Origin: Bradyrhizobium sp. WBOS07
GTDB taxonomy: Bacteria; Pseudomonadota; Alphaproteobacteria; Rhizobiales; Xanthobacteraceae
NCBI RefSeq assembly: GCF_024585165.1
Contig: NZ_CP029008.1
Coordinates: 5,413,501 to 5,477,500 of the forward strand
Direction: 5' to 3'
DNA: 64,000 nt
Positions within the stretch are counted from its first letter, which is position 1. Each line of letters begins with the position of its first letter. The translations under genes were made by a program, and so were the position numbers. Below, piece after piece: positions 33,412 through 42,474 of this stretch. Under the pieces are notes generated by a model, which saw only the letters and a program-made list of their open reading frames with translations, was not told the DNA's origin and ran no database searches.

Positions 33412-36400
33412 CTACGGCTTCGCTTCCACCACTTTCGGCGTCTTCCTGCTCGCCCGCCAGTTCTCGAAGCGCTGCACCACGACGAAGAAGGCCGGCACGA
33501 ACAGCACGGCGAGACAGGTCGATGCCAGCATGCCCGAGAACACGGTGATGCCGATCGACTTGCGCGCGCTGGCGCCGGCGCCGGTGGCGAGCACCAGCGG
33601 CACCACGCCGAGGATGAAGGCGAACGACGTCATCAGAATCGGACGGAAGCGGGCGCGGGCCGCTTCGATCGCGGCTTCCAGCACCGGCTTGCCGTCGCGG
33701 CCGTGCAGCTCGAGCCCGACCTCGACGATCAGGATCGCGTTCTTGGCCGACAGCGCGATCAGCAGGATCAGGCCGATCTGGCAATAGAGATTGTTGTCGA
33801 TCTTCAGGGCGCTGAGGATCAGCATCGGCCCGAGCAGCGACAGCGGCACCGCGAGGATCACCGAGATCGGCGCGTACCAGCTCTCGTACTGGCCGGCGAG
33901 CACCAGATAAACCAGCAGCATGGCAAGGCCAAACACCCAGTAGATCTGGTTGCTGACCGCCTTCTCCTGATACGACATCGCGGTCCATTCGTAGCCGGTG
34001 CCGGGCGGCAGCGTCTTGTCCGCGATCTCCTCCATCAGCTTCAGCGATTGGCCGGAGGAGTAGCCCTGTGCCGGCAGGCCGATCACGGTCGAGGAGGGAT
34101 AGAGGTTGTAGAGGCTGATCAGCGACGGGCCGGTGGCCGGCGTGATCTTGGCGACGGTGCCGATCGGGATCATGTCGCCGTTGGAGTTGCGCACCATCAT
34201 GTTGGCGATGTCGCGCTCGGTGACGCGGAAGGCGGGATCAGCCTGGGTGTAGACCTGGAACACGCGGCCGAACTTGTTGAACTGGTTGACATAGGACGAG
34301 CCGAGATAGGTCGACAGCGCCGCGAACACCTGATCGGTGGTGACATGGAGCGTCTGGGTCTTGACCCGGTCGATCTCGACATTGAACTGCGGCACCGAGG
34401 AGCGGAACGAGGACTGCACGCGCTGCAGTGCGCTTTGGCTCTGGCCGTTGCTGACCATCGCGGCGGTGATCGCCTGAAGCTTGGCGAAGTCGCTGTTGCC
34501 GTCGCGCAGCTCGACCTGCATCGAGAAGCCGGCGGCGTTGCCGATGCCCTGGATCGGGGGCGGCGGCAGCACGATGGTGCGGGCTTCCATGATGGTCGCG
34601 AGCTTATCGTTGAGGCCGTAGACCAGCGAGCGCAGATCCTCGCCGGGCCCTTTGCGGGCGTCCCAATCCTTCAGGATGATGTAGGCGACCCCGGCATTGG
34701 CGAGGCTGGCGCTGTTGTCGAGCGCCGAGATGCCGGCGATGGTGATGACCTGCGCCACGCCGGGCGTATCCTTGATGATCTCGCTGGCGCGATCGAGCAC
34801 GTTCTGCGTCCGCTCCAGCGCGGCGCCGTCGGGTAGCTGGACGGCGGCGATCAGATAGCCCTGGTCTTCGATCGGCAGGAAGCCGGTCGGCACCCGCGAC
34901 AGACCGTAGCCGCTGGCGCCGATGACCAGCAGCGCGACCGCGACCGAGATTGTGGCGTGCTTGACGAGGAAGGTGATCAGCCTGGTATAGCCGCGCTCGA
35001 CCCGGTCATAGACCGCGTTGAAGCCGCGGTAGAAGAAATTGCGCCGCTCCGGCGGCACCGCCGGCCGCAGCCACAGCGCGCATTGCGTCGGCTTCAAGGT
35101 CGCCGCGTTGATGGCGGACAGCAGCGCGGTCGCCGCGATCACCAGCGCGAATTGCGAATAGATCCGTCCGGTGAGGCCGGCAAGGAAAGAGGCCGGCAGG
35201 AACACCGAGATCAGCACCAGGGTGATACCGACGATCGGCGCGAACAGCTGGTCCATCGCCTTGATCGCGGCGTCGTGGCCGTTCATGCCCTGCTCGATGT
35301 TGTGCGCGGCGCCTTCGACCACGACGATGGCGTCGTCGACCACGATGCCGATCGCCAGCACGATCGCAAACAGCGTCGACATGTTGATGGTGAAGCCGAG
35401 CGCCGCCATCGCGGCGAAGGCGCCGATGATGGTGACAGGCACGGTGGTGGCCGGCACCAGCATCGCGCGCCAGTCCTGCAGGAACACCAGAATCACGACC
35501 AGCACCAGCAGGCCGGCCTCGATCAGGGTCATGTAGACCTCGTGCACCGAGGCCTCGACGAACTTGGTGGTGTCGAACGGCGTGTCGTATTTGATGCCTT
35601 CCGGAAACCGTTTGGCGAGCTCGGCCATCTTCCTCTCGACGGCCTTCTCGACCTGCAGCGCGTTGGCGCCGGGCGACTGAAACACGCCGATGCCGACGGC
35701 CGGCTGCTTGTTGAGCGAGAAGATCTGGCTGTAGGTCTGCGCCCCCAACTCGACCCAGCCGACATCGCGCACGCGCGTGACGTCGCCGCTTGAGCCTGAT
35801 TTGACGATGATGTTCTCGAACTGGCTGGTGTCGTCGAGTCGTCCGTTGACGTTGAGCGTGTACTGGAACGCCTGTCCCGGCGGTGTCGGCGGCGCGCCGA
35901 CCTGGCCGGCGGCGACCTGCTGGCTCTGCTGCTGGATCGCCTGGATGACATCCTGCGGCACGAGGCCACGGACCTGCAGCTTGTTGGGATCGAGCCAGAC
36001 CCGCATCGAATACTGGCCGGCGCCGAACACGGTGACGTTGCCGACGCCGGGCAGGCGGGAGAGCTCGTCGCGGATGTTGATGGTGGCGTAGTTGCTCAAG
36101 TAGAGGCTGTCGTAGCGCGAATCCGGCGAGGTCAGCGTCACGAACAGAAGGATCGAGGTCGACCGCTTCTGCACGGTGACGCCCTGGTTCTGCACCGCTT
36201 GCGGCAATTGCGACAGCGCGCTGGAGACGCGGTTCTGCACCAGCACCTGCGCGAAGTTGAGGTCGGTGCCGATCTTGAAGGTCACCGTCAGCGTGTAGGT
36301 GCCGTCGGAGCCGCTGTAGGACTGCATATAGAGCATGTCCTCGACACCGTTGACCTGCTGCTCGATCGGCAGCGCCACGGTGTCGATCACGGTCTTGGCG

Positions 36401-36561
36401 CTGGCGCCGGGATAGCGCGTGGTGACCTGCACGGTCGGCGGCACCACGTCGGGATATTGCGCGACGGCGAGGTTGAACAGCGCGACGCCGCCGATCAGGA
36501 TCATCAACAGCGCGATGACGTTCGAGAGGACCGGCCGCTCGATGAAGAATTTTGAGATCAT
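33412..36561 (-). CDS. RND efflux pump, inner-membrane permease (HAE1 type)
   Basis: A 1049-residue permease, the typical size. It starts MISKFFIERPVLSNVIALLMI and has two halves of one plus five membrane helices and two large periplasmic loops. The central VVDDAIVVVEGAAHNIE segment carries the conserved proton-relay aspartates. Together with the adaptor it would export hydrophobic drugs, solvents or signals using the proton gradient through an outer-membrane channel. No channel gene or repressor is adjacent, so the channel must be encoded elsewhere. The start is 10 bp from the adaptor stop. Confidence 0.95.
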   Translation of the reverse strand: MISKFFIERPVLSNVIALLMILIGGVALFNLAVAQYPDVVPPTVQVTTRYPGASAKTVIDTVALPIEQQVNGVEDMLYMQSYSGSDGTYTLTVTFKIGTDLNFAQVLVQNRVSSALSQLPQAVQNQGVTVQKRSTSILLFVTLTSPDSRYDSLYLSNYATINIRDELSRLPGVGNVTVFGAGQYSMRVWLDPNKLQVRGLVPQDVIQAIQQQSQQVAAGQVGAPPTPPGQAFQYTLNVNGRLDDTSQFENIIVKSGSSGDVTRVRDVGWVELGAQTYSQIFSLNKQPAVGIGVFQSPGANALQVEKAVERKMAELAKRFPEGIKYDTPFDTTKFVEASVHEVYMTLIEAGLLVLVVILVFLQDWRAMLVPATTVPVTIIGAFAAMAALGFTINMSTLFAIVLAIGIVVDDAIVVVEGAAHNIEQGMNGHDAAIKAMDQLFAPIVGITLVLISVFLPASFLAGLTGRIYSQFALVIAATALLSAINAATLKPTQCALWLRPAVPPERRNFFYRGFNAVYDRVERGYTRLITFLVKHATISVAVALLVIGASGYGLSRVPTGFLPIEDQGYLIAAVQLPDGAALERTQNVLDRASEIIKDTPGVAQVITIAGISALDNSASLANAGVAYIILKDWDARKGPGEDLRSLVYGLNDKLATIMEARTIVLPPPPIQGIGNAAGFSMQVELRDGNSDFAKLQAITAAMVSNGQSQSALQRVQSSFRSSVPQFNVEIDRVKTQTLHVTTDQVFAALSTYLGSSYVNQFNKFGRVFQVYTQADPAFRVTERDIANMMVRNSNGDMIPIGTVAKITPATGPSLISLYNLYPSSTVIGLPAQGYSSGQSLKLMEEIADKTLPPGTGYEWTAMSYQEKAVSNQIYWVFGLAMLLVYLVLAGQYESWYAPISVILAVPLSLLGPMLILSALKIDNNLYCQIGLILLIALSAKNAILIVEVGLELHGRDGKPVLEAAIEAARARFRPILMTSFAFILGVVPLVLATGAGASARKSIGITVFSGMLASTCLAVLFVPAFFVVVQRFENWRASRKTPKVVEAKP

Positions 36562-36571
36562 GGCTGGCCCC

Positions 36572-37765
36572 TTACTTGCTCGAGGCCTGCGGCTGCTCGA
36601 TCTTCGTCACCTGCGGATCGATCTTCTGGCCCGGGATCACCCGCAGCAATCCCGCGATCACCACGCGATCGTCCGGCTTCAGGCCGCTTTCGATCACGCG
36701 CAGTCCGTTGTCGACCGGCCCGATCTGCACCTTGCGCTGCTCGACGACATTGTCGCCGTTGACCACCAGCAGATAGCGGCCGCCCTGGTCGCTGCCCAGC
36801 GCGGCGTCGGGGACGAGCAGAGAGCTCTTCTCCTGCTCGAATGGCACGCGGACGCGGACGAAATAGCCGGGCAGCAGCAAGCGCTTGTCGTTGGCGATGA
36901 GGCCGCGCACCGCCAGCGTGCCGGTGGATTGATTGAGGGTCGGCGAGACGTAGTCGAGATGACCTTCGTGGGGATAGCCGCTCTCGGTCTGGAGGCCGAT
37001 CTGGATCGGAAATTGCTTGAGGTTGGCGGGGGTATATCCCCGGCGGGCCGCTTCTGCGCGGATGCGCAGCACGTCCTGCTCGTTGATGGTGAAGTTCACA
37101 TAGATCGGGTCCATCGCGACGATGGTCGCGAGCTGGGTCGGCGAGGAGACGCCGACGAGCTCACCGACCGAGACCATGTGGGCGCTGACGATGCCGTCGA
37201 ACGGCGCCGTCACCTTGGTGTAGCCGTAGTTGACCTGGGCCAGCCTGGTGTTGACCTGCGCCTGCTGCAGATTGGCCTGGGCGTTGTCGCGCGCGGACGT
37301 GGAGTTGTCGAGCGTGGCTTGCGAGACCGCCTGGCGCTGCACCAGCTCGGCCTGTCGCTTGTAGTCGGCGTCGGTCTGCCGCACCGAAGCCTGCGCGCCG
37401 ATCTCCGCCGCTTGCGCCTGTTCGAGCTTGAGCTTGTAGGTTTCCGGCTCGATCGTGAACAGCTGGGTACCCTGTTTCACGAAAGTGCCGTCCTGGTAGT
37501 CGATCGATTGCAAGAAGCCCTGCACCCGCGCCACCAGATCGACGCTCTTGATCGGCGCGGTGTTGCCGGTGGCCTCGATGTAGCGCGTCACCGGACGCTG
37601 CACGGGCGTTGCGACGTCCACCTTGGGCGGCGGCGGGGCGACATACGCGTTCTTGTCCTCGCAGCCGGCGAGCACGGCCATGGACGCCGCAGCGGAAAGG
37701 ACCCGCCCGATATGCCTCCACGCTTCATTGCGGCGCGCGGGAGTGGCGGGATTCGGCGCGGTCAT
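36572..37765 (-). CDS. RND efflux pump, periplasmic adaptor lipoprotein
   Basis: A 397-residue membrane fusion protein from ATG 37765. A lipobox (VLAGC) puts the lipid-anchored cysteine at residue 35. The barrel-sandwich half-motifs (ARVQGFLQSIDYQDGTFVKQG and VTAPFDGIVSAHMVSVGELV) flank an alpha-helical hairpin with repeated glutamine/alanine. It links the RND permease to the outer-membrane channel. It is the first gene of the pair. A longer frame to 37849 would bury the signal peptide. Confidence 0.94.
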   Translation of the reverse strand: MTAPNPATPARRNEAWRHIGRVLSAAASMAVLAGCEDKNAYVAPPPPKVDVATPVQRPVTRYIEATGNTAPIKSVDLVARVQGFLQSIDYQDGTFVKQGTQLFTIEPETYKLKLEQAQAAEIGAQASVRQTDADYKRQAELVQRQAVSQATLDNSTSARDNAQANLQQAQVNTRLAQVNYGYTKVTAPFDGIVSAHMVSVGELVGVSSPTQLATIVAMDPIYVNFTINEQDVLRIRAEAARRGYTPANLKQFPIQIGLQTESGYPHEGHLDYVSPTLNQSTGTLAVRGLIANDKRLLLPGYFVRVRVPFEQEKSSLLVPDAALGSDQGGRYLLVVNGDNVVEQRKVQIGPVDNGLRVIESGLKPDDRVVIAGLLRVIPGQKIDPQVTKIEQPQASSK

Positions 37766-37995
37766 TCGGTAGCCCCCGATTGCTGTCTGTCGGTGCGGCA
37801 GGCTAGCAATAAACGATTGGCCGTGGAACACCATAGCCATGGCAGTCACCGGCCTTGCCCTGCAACGAGCGATGTGGCCTTTGAGAAGTTTATCACGACA
37901 AACCGCTCTTCATCGGCGGCGTGATCGACCGGAATTGTATCAAAGGCCGTGCGAGCCAAACGGAGCGGTCGGAGGGAAGAAAGAGTGAGGAGACC

Positions 37996-38736
37996 ATGAA
38001 CATGCCCGCGCTAGCAGACGGCTTGAAGGACGAGATCGCGCCGACCGGCAAGCTGCGGGTGGCGATCGCCATCAGCCCCGCAGGCGGCGCGTTCTGGTCG
38101 ACCAGGACCGAAGCCGGCTATGCCGGCGTCCCGGTCGATCTCGGCAAGGCGATGGCCGCGCAGCTCGGCGTCCACGTCGAATATGTCGTGCACCAGAATT
38201 CCGGGCAGATCACCGACGCTGCGTCGACAGGGACGTGGGACGTCACCTGGCTGCCCAAAGATCCCGAGCGCGAGACCAGGATGCTGTTCGGCCCGGTCTA
38301 CGAGGTCGCGGACGCCACCTACATCATCAAGCCCGGCTCGGCGGTCACCAATTTCGCCACGCTGGACCGACCCGGCACCAAGGTCGCCGCCGTCAACGCC
38401 ACCACGACCATGCGCGGCGCGATCGCGCATCTGAAGCATGCCAAGGTCACGGGCTATCAGACCTATGACGAGATTTTCGGCCTGCTCAGGAGCGGCGAGA
38501 TCGACGCCTTCGCATTGTCGCGCGACCAGCTCAACAAGATGGCGCAGAAGATTCCGGGCACGCGCGTGCTGGACGAGACGTTCAAGAAGACCGTGACCGC
38601 CGTCGCCGTGCCGCTCGGCCACAACCGGGCGCTGGCGTTCGTCACGACGTTCATGACGGACGCGACGAGCAACGGCACGCTGCGCAGGGCCTATGATGAT
38701 AACGGCCTGAAGGATTCGCCGATCAGGACGGAGTAG
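37996..38736 (+). CDS. Solute-binding-protein-like (SBP_bac_3) protein without a signal peptide
   Basis: A 246-residue protein from ATG 37996, preceded by GAGGAG. It reads as a type II periplasmic binding fold: LRVAIAISPAGGAF, GVPVDLGKAMAAQLGVHVEY and TLDRPGTKVAAVNATTT. Unlike transporter-bound members there is no signal peptide; the chain starts with a polar segment (MNMPALADGLKDE). The longer frame from 37921 adds only charged residues. It may act in the cytoplasm as a ligand sensor or carrier, or the start may be wrong. No ABC transporter gene is adjacent. Confidence 0.8.
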   Translation: MNMPALADGLKDEIAPTGKLRVAIAISPAGGAFWSTRTEAGYAGVPVDLGKAMAAQLGVHVEYVVHQNSGQITDAASTGTWDVTWLPKDPERETRMLFGPVYEVADATYIIKPGSAVTNFATLDRPGTKVAAVNATTTMRGAIAHLKHAKVTGYQTYDEIFGLLRSGEIDAFALSRDQLNKMAQKIPGTRVLDETFKKTVTAVAVPLGHNRALAFVTTFMTDATSNGTLRRAYDDNGLKDSPIRTE

Positions 38737-38765
38737 CGTCCGTCAGCCTGTTTTCCACGATTGGG

Positions 38766-39761
38766 CTAAGTCCCGGTCGCAGCTGCCTCGCGCGCGTGCC
38801 ACGCTGAGAGCACCGCGCGTTCTTCATCGGCGGTAAGCCCGACAACCGGGCCGTCGCTGTCGCGAAGCCAATGGAGCGTATCGCGTGCGGTGTCTCCCGG
38901 CGGTCGCGAGATCAGGCCGGCCTCGCGGGCCGGCGTGGTGTCGCGCGTCATGAAGCCGGCGAAGTCGGGCAGGGGCAGCCACAGCGGCAATGATCGCGGG
39001 CCCGCCCAGCGTCGCACGTCGTGGGCCTCGAGAAACGCACGGTCGATCCAAGTGAAGGTGCAGGACGCGTTCAGCGCCGCCCCGCAATCGGCCAGCAGTT
39101 CGCCGCGCGTGCGAATTGGCCCGATCCCGTCATAGATGCCGGTGAGGTGAATTTCCGCGGCATGCACGATCCATCGCGCGAGATCGCGCACGTCGATGAA
39201 CTGGACGGCATCGTCAGGCGATCCCGGCGCCAGCACCTCGCCGCCGCGCGCAAGCCGTGCGGACCAATAGGCAAAGCGGCCCGTCGGATCCTCCGGCCCG
39301 GCGATCAGGCCGGCGCGGCAGATGAAGGCATCGTTGCCGATCGCCTGTTCGCAGGCGACCTTGGCGGCGCCGTAAATGGCATCCGTGCTGTGCTCCGGAT
39401 CCCCTGCCGCAGGCTCGCGCAGCGGCGCCGTATCCGCGCGTTGTCCTGGTATCCGGTTGTCCGCATACACGCTGATTGTGGAGATGAAGCTCCAATGCAC
39501 GCCCGGCCGCTTCAGCGCCGCGACCGCGCGGCGGACCTGGCCGGGATGACGCGCGACATCAACCACTGCGTCGAAGGTCTCGCCCGCGAGCGGCGCGAGA
39601 CCGTCGGCCACATCGCGGTCGACCCGGATCAAGCGCGCGCCCGCCGCGATGGGCCCCGCAACGCCGCGGGCGGCGCAGGTCACCTCGTGACCGGCAGCGC
39701 AAGCATGGCTTGCGATCGCCCGGCCGAGAAACTGGCTGCCACCGAGGATGAGGATGTGCAT
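38766..39761 (-). CDS. NAD-dependent epimerase/dehydratase family protein
   Basis: A 331-residue extended short-chain dehydrogenase. The N-terminal cofactor loop is LGGSQFLGRAIA, and the catalytic dyad sits in STDAIYGAAKVACEQ (YxxxK). The substrate cannot be told; the family includes nucleotide-sugar and reductase activities. The gene is convergent with the solute-binding-like gene, 29 bp away, and no other enzyme flanks it. Confidence 0.85.
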   Translation of the reverse strand: MHILILGGSQFLGRAIASHACAAGHEVTCAARGVAGPIAAGARLIRVDRDVADGLAPLAGETFDAVVDVARHPGQVRRAVAALKRPGVHWSFISTISVYADNRIPGQRADTAPLREPAAGDPEHSTDAIYGAAKVACEQAIGNDAFICRAGLIAGPEDPTGRFAYWSARLARGGEVLAPGSPDDAVQFIDVRDLARWIVHAAEIHLTGIYDGIGPIRTRGELLADCGAALNASCTFTWIDRAFLEAHDVRRWAGPRSLPLWLPLPDFAGFMTRDTTPAREAGLISRPPGDTARDTLHWLRDSDGPVVGLTADEERAVLSAWHAREAAATGT

Positions 39762-39789
39762 GGTCCGTGCCGCTAGTGAGCGCGAGAGA

Positions 39790-39975
39790 CTACAATTTAC
39801 GGTAGCAGTTGCAACCGCCTTTCGGCGGTTCGATCTCGGCGTCGAAATAGGCCGGCGGAGTGAGACGCTTGATCTCGGTCGACTTGCCTTTTACTGCTAT
39901 CCGCAGGATCGCTTCGCTCGGGCGCGAATTCTCCTGGGCTCGGATTGGATGTGATCCAAGACCGACTTCCTCTCG
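39790..39975 (-). pseudogene. Start-less frame with Cys-rich tail, related by motif to the gene at 41318
   Basis: A 61-codon minus frame, open from a TAA at 39976-39978 to a TAG at 39790-39792, has no ATG, GTG or usable TTG. It ends with a PPAYFDAEIEP segment and then GGCNCYRKL. The 14-base block CCGGCCTATTTCGA recurs in the gene at 41318-42385, in the same frame and on the same strand (protein PPAYFDADIEP). It may be a decayed copy, or a small gene with a lost or unusual start. The alternative frame at 39797-39985 with a GTG start looks like a shadow. Confidence 0.35.
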
Positions 39976-39999
39976 TTAGTGTCACCGAGGAAGCTGTCC

Positions 40000-40179
40000 A
40001 TGAACCAAACGCTTGCGAAGATCTGTCAGGAAATGGCCGGCCGGGTGCTCGAACTTCAGCGCGGCCTCAACACGCCTGAGCGGCGGTTGGAATTGGCCGG
40101 TGAACTTCAGGCCACGATTGAAAAGTACCTCGCGTTCGAAAAGCGAAAGAACCGTTTTTCCGTGCGGAAAGACAGGTAG
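40000..40179 (+). CDS. Small hypothetical protein
   Basis: A 59-residue charged protein from ATG 40000 with GAGGA nine bases upstream. The sequence alternates acidic and basic helix-favouring residues (LNTPERRLELAGELQATIEK), so a helical cytoplasmic protein is likely. No family was recognised. A longer start at GTG 39979 is possible. Confidence 0.55.
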   Translation: MNQTLAKICQEMAGRVLELQRGLNTPERRLELAGELQATIEKYLAFEKRKNRFSVRKDR

Positions 40180-40386
40180 CACCGCTTTAATCAGGTTGAG
40201 TTCCGCAATGTTCGCACGTCGGCGCCGTGCTTTCATTGATTTCTTTGGGCTTTTCGTCTTGAACGTTCGGAAGCGGGAGGAACTCTCCTGGCTGAACGTC
40301 CAGCATACCCGTGTTTTCACGGTTACAGCGAAGCACCGCTCAATGGTGTCTAGTTGTTACGGCATTTCAGCCCAAGGGGACTACAG

Positions 40387-41157
40387 ATGAAAAAAACAAT
40401 GTTAGCCGGTGTCGCAGTGGCGGCACTGGCGTTGAGTACCCATGCGCAGGCCGCTGATATGGCGGCAAGGCCGTACGTCAAAGCGCCGCCGCCCGCTGTG
40501 GCGTCGGTTTACGATTGGAGCGGCTTCTACATCGGCGGCAACGGCGGATGGGGCACCACCCGCAACTGCTGGGACTTTGTGAGCTTCGCAGGCGCAGCCT
40601 TTACGGCGGGCCAGGGATGTCACAACGCAGACGGTGCCGTCGCTGGCGGTCAGATCGGATATCGCTGGCAGTCGGCGTCCTGGGTGTTCGGACTGGAGGC
40701 GCAAGGGGATTGGGCCGACTTGAACGGATCGCGGGTGTCATCGCCTGCCTTCGTGTTCGTGCCGGGTGACCTCACCATCAATTCTCAGGTGCGCGCCTTC
40801 GGTCTTTTCACCGGCCAGGTCGGGTGGGCCTGGAACAACGTGCTGCTCTATGCGAAGGGCGGTGCGGCCGTGGTGGATAATCGCTACACCCACACTTTCA
40901 CGGCGACCAGTGCGTTGATCAACAGCAGCAGCGATACGCGTTGGGGAGCTACCGTCGGCGCAGGCGTGGAGTTCGGCTTCGCTCCCAATTGGTCGGTCGG
41001 CGTGGAGTACGATCACATTTTCCTCGATCGTCGGACGCTGAGCTTTGCGGCTGCGCCTGGAGGTGTTGCCACGACCAACAGCATCGGTCAGGACGTGGAT
41101 ATCGTGACTGCGCGCATCAACTATCGCTTCGGCGGACCGGGCTTGACGCGCTACTGA
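40387..41157 (+). CDS. Outer-membrane beta-barrel protein (Omp25/porin-like)
   Basis: A 256-residue exported protein. A signal peptide (MKKTMLAGVAVAALALS, cut near AQA) is followed by the motif YDWSGFYIGGNGGW typical of the rhizobial eight-stranded surface barrel family, alternating strands with glycine and aromatic residues, and a final RINYRFGGPG strand ending in RY. Such proteins stabilise the outer membrane and contact hosts. A strong bidirectional terminator follows the stop. Confidence 0.9.
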   Translation: MKKTMLAGVAVAALALSTHAQAADMAARPYVKAPPPAVASVYDWSGFYIGGNGGWGTTRNCWDFVSFAGAAFTAGQGCHNADGAVAGGQIGYRWQSASWVFGLEAQGDWADLNGSRVSSPAFVFVPGDLTINSQVRAFGLFTGQVGWAWNNVLLYAKGGAAVVDNRYTHTFTATSALINSSSDTRWGATVGAGVEFGFAPNWSVGVEYDHIFLDRRTLSFAAAPGGVATTNSIGQDVDIVTARINYRFGGPGLTRY

Positions 41158-41215
41158 GGACCCCCGGGTACGGCCGCGGATTGTCACCATTGATTCCGCG
41201 ATTTGAAGGATGAAG

Positions 41216-41247
41216 AAAAGGGCGACCGGTGACCCGGTCGCCCTTTT
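41216..41247. terminator. Bidirectional rho-independent terminator
   Basis: A perfect 14-bp stem (AAAAGGGCGACCGG with CCGGTCGCCCTTTT) around a 4-nt loop. The A-run on one side and T-run on the other let it end transcripts from both sides: the beta-barrel gene on the left and the convergent gene at 41318 on the right. Confidence 0.88.
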
Positions 41248-41317
41248 CACGCGAGAATGATCGTCTGGTTCGAGTTCGCACGCACCCCAATAAGAAGCGC
41301 TACCGCTCGCGCGCGAC

Positions 41318-42385
41318 CTACCGCCCCTTGATCTCCGCATACTTCGCCATCGCCTTCTCGAACTTGCGGTTGAACAGCCACATCGCGGCGAAGATCTCGC
41401 GATAACTTGCCGAAGTTCGCGCCCGGTCGGCCTGTCCGAACGCGAAAATGCTGTTGTTGCGCAGGTACCTCATGATCCTGGGGCTGGACACCCGGTAGTT
41501 CAGGAGATCGCCCGATCTCAGCGCGGACCGCGTCGGGGTGGGAACGATCTGGATCAGTTGAAACAGCTTCATCTGGTCGATCGGGTCGGGCAGCGTCTTC
41601 GCGATGCTCGGGATTTCCCGGAACAGGTCGGCGTGCGCGTTCATCAGGCCGTTGCGCACGTTGGTCCAGTGGTTGAAGCGGTGGTCGGTGCCGCGAGCGC
41701 GGGCCTCCTCCCTGTCGTCGCGCGCGCTCAAGCCCGGGTCGATCGCAGCGACGTCGCCCTTGATCTTCTCCCATTTCCGCCGGCCGTTGCAGTCTTCGGA
41801 GGGGCCGGTCTGGAAGCTGCCCATGTAGGTGTTTGAGCGCGCATTGCGGACATTCTGCTTGCCGTTGGTCTCGGCAAAGAACAGCCCGAGGCTGATGCGT
41901 CCCGCGGCGTCGGCGTGCTCGGGCGCGAGCCCCTTGGCGCGCGCGATCGCAACGGCGAGGTCGACGACGTCCTTGAATGGCGTCGCCGAGTTCTGCGCGC
42001 CCGCAGGCGGCGCCTCCATGGTGTCGAACAATTTCGAATATTCGTCGATCAGCGGCTCGATATCGGCATCGAAATAGGCCGGGGGAATCTCGAACTTGTT
42101 GGGCCGGCCGATCCGCGACGGCACGGCGTCAGTGAGATCCTTGTAGGTGCTGATCACGGCGACGCGCGCCAGATACAGCGCCTGTCCCGGCAGGTTCGGC
42201 AGCGGCTCCTTGGCGTCGATCTGGCGCCGCCGCTCGGCAAGGATCGATTTGAACTCGCCGAGCGCCCGGTCATAGGCGGCGACCGCCTCCGATTGCTGTG
42301 GCGTGAGCGCGACCTTCTGCGCGAGGGCAGGGCCCATGATGAAGAAGGCAACAGCCGCAAAGACTGCGAGACGTCTCAATCCCAT
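41318..42385 (-). CDS. Exported protein with a possible lytic transglycosylase-like motif
   Basis: A 355-residue protein from ATG 42385 with a signal peptide (RRLAVFAAVAFFIM, cut near ALAQ). A central segment FAETNGKQNVRNARSNTYMGSFQ-like sequence resembles the E-S/T-x-G ... S...G..Q pattern of lysozyme-fold peptidoglycan lyases, with the glutamate as possible acid. The C-terminal ~120 residues are basic and helical. I did not recognise a named family, so the cell wall role is a guess. Its N-terminal half contains PPAYFDADIEP, a motif shared with the fragment at 39790-39975. Confidence 0.65.
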   Translation of the reverse strand: MGLRRLAVFAAVAFFIMGPALAQKVALTPQQSEAVAAYDRALGEFKSILAERRRQIDAKEPLPNLPGQALYLARVAVISTYKDLTDAVPSRIGRPNKFEIPPAYFDADIEPLIDEYSKLFDTMEAPPAGAQNSATPFKDVVDLAVAIARAKGLAPEHADAAGRISLGLFFAETNGKQNVRNARSNTYMGSFQTGPSEDCNGRRKWEKIKGDVAAIDPGLSARDDREEARARGTDHRFNHWTNVRNGLMNAHADLFREIPSIAKTLPDPIDQMKLFQLIQIVPTPTRSALRSGDLLNYRVSSPRIMRYLRNNSIFAFGQADRARTSASYREIFAAMWLFNRKFEKAMAKYAEIKGR

Positions 42386-42474
42386 GGCCGGTTCCCGTCG
42401 ATTCGCTGGCCAGGGAGATCGTAAGCAACAGAGGTGAGGGCTGGCGAGACGCAAATCCCGCTCAGCCGGATTTC

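Noticed and set aside
39797..39985. A 62-residue minus frame beginning with GTG
   Set aside because: Composition is that of a shadow frame; the overlapping frame ending in PPAYFDAEIEP is the more protein-like one.
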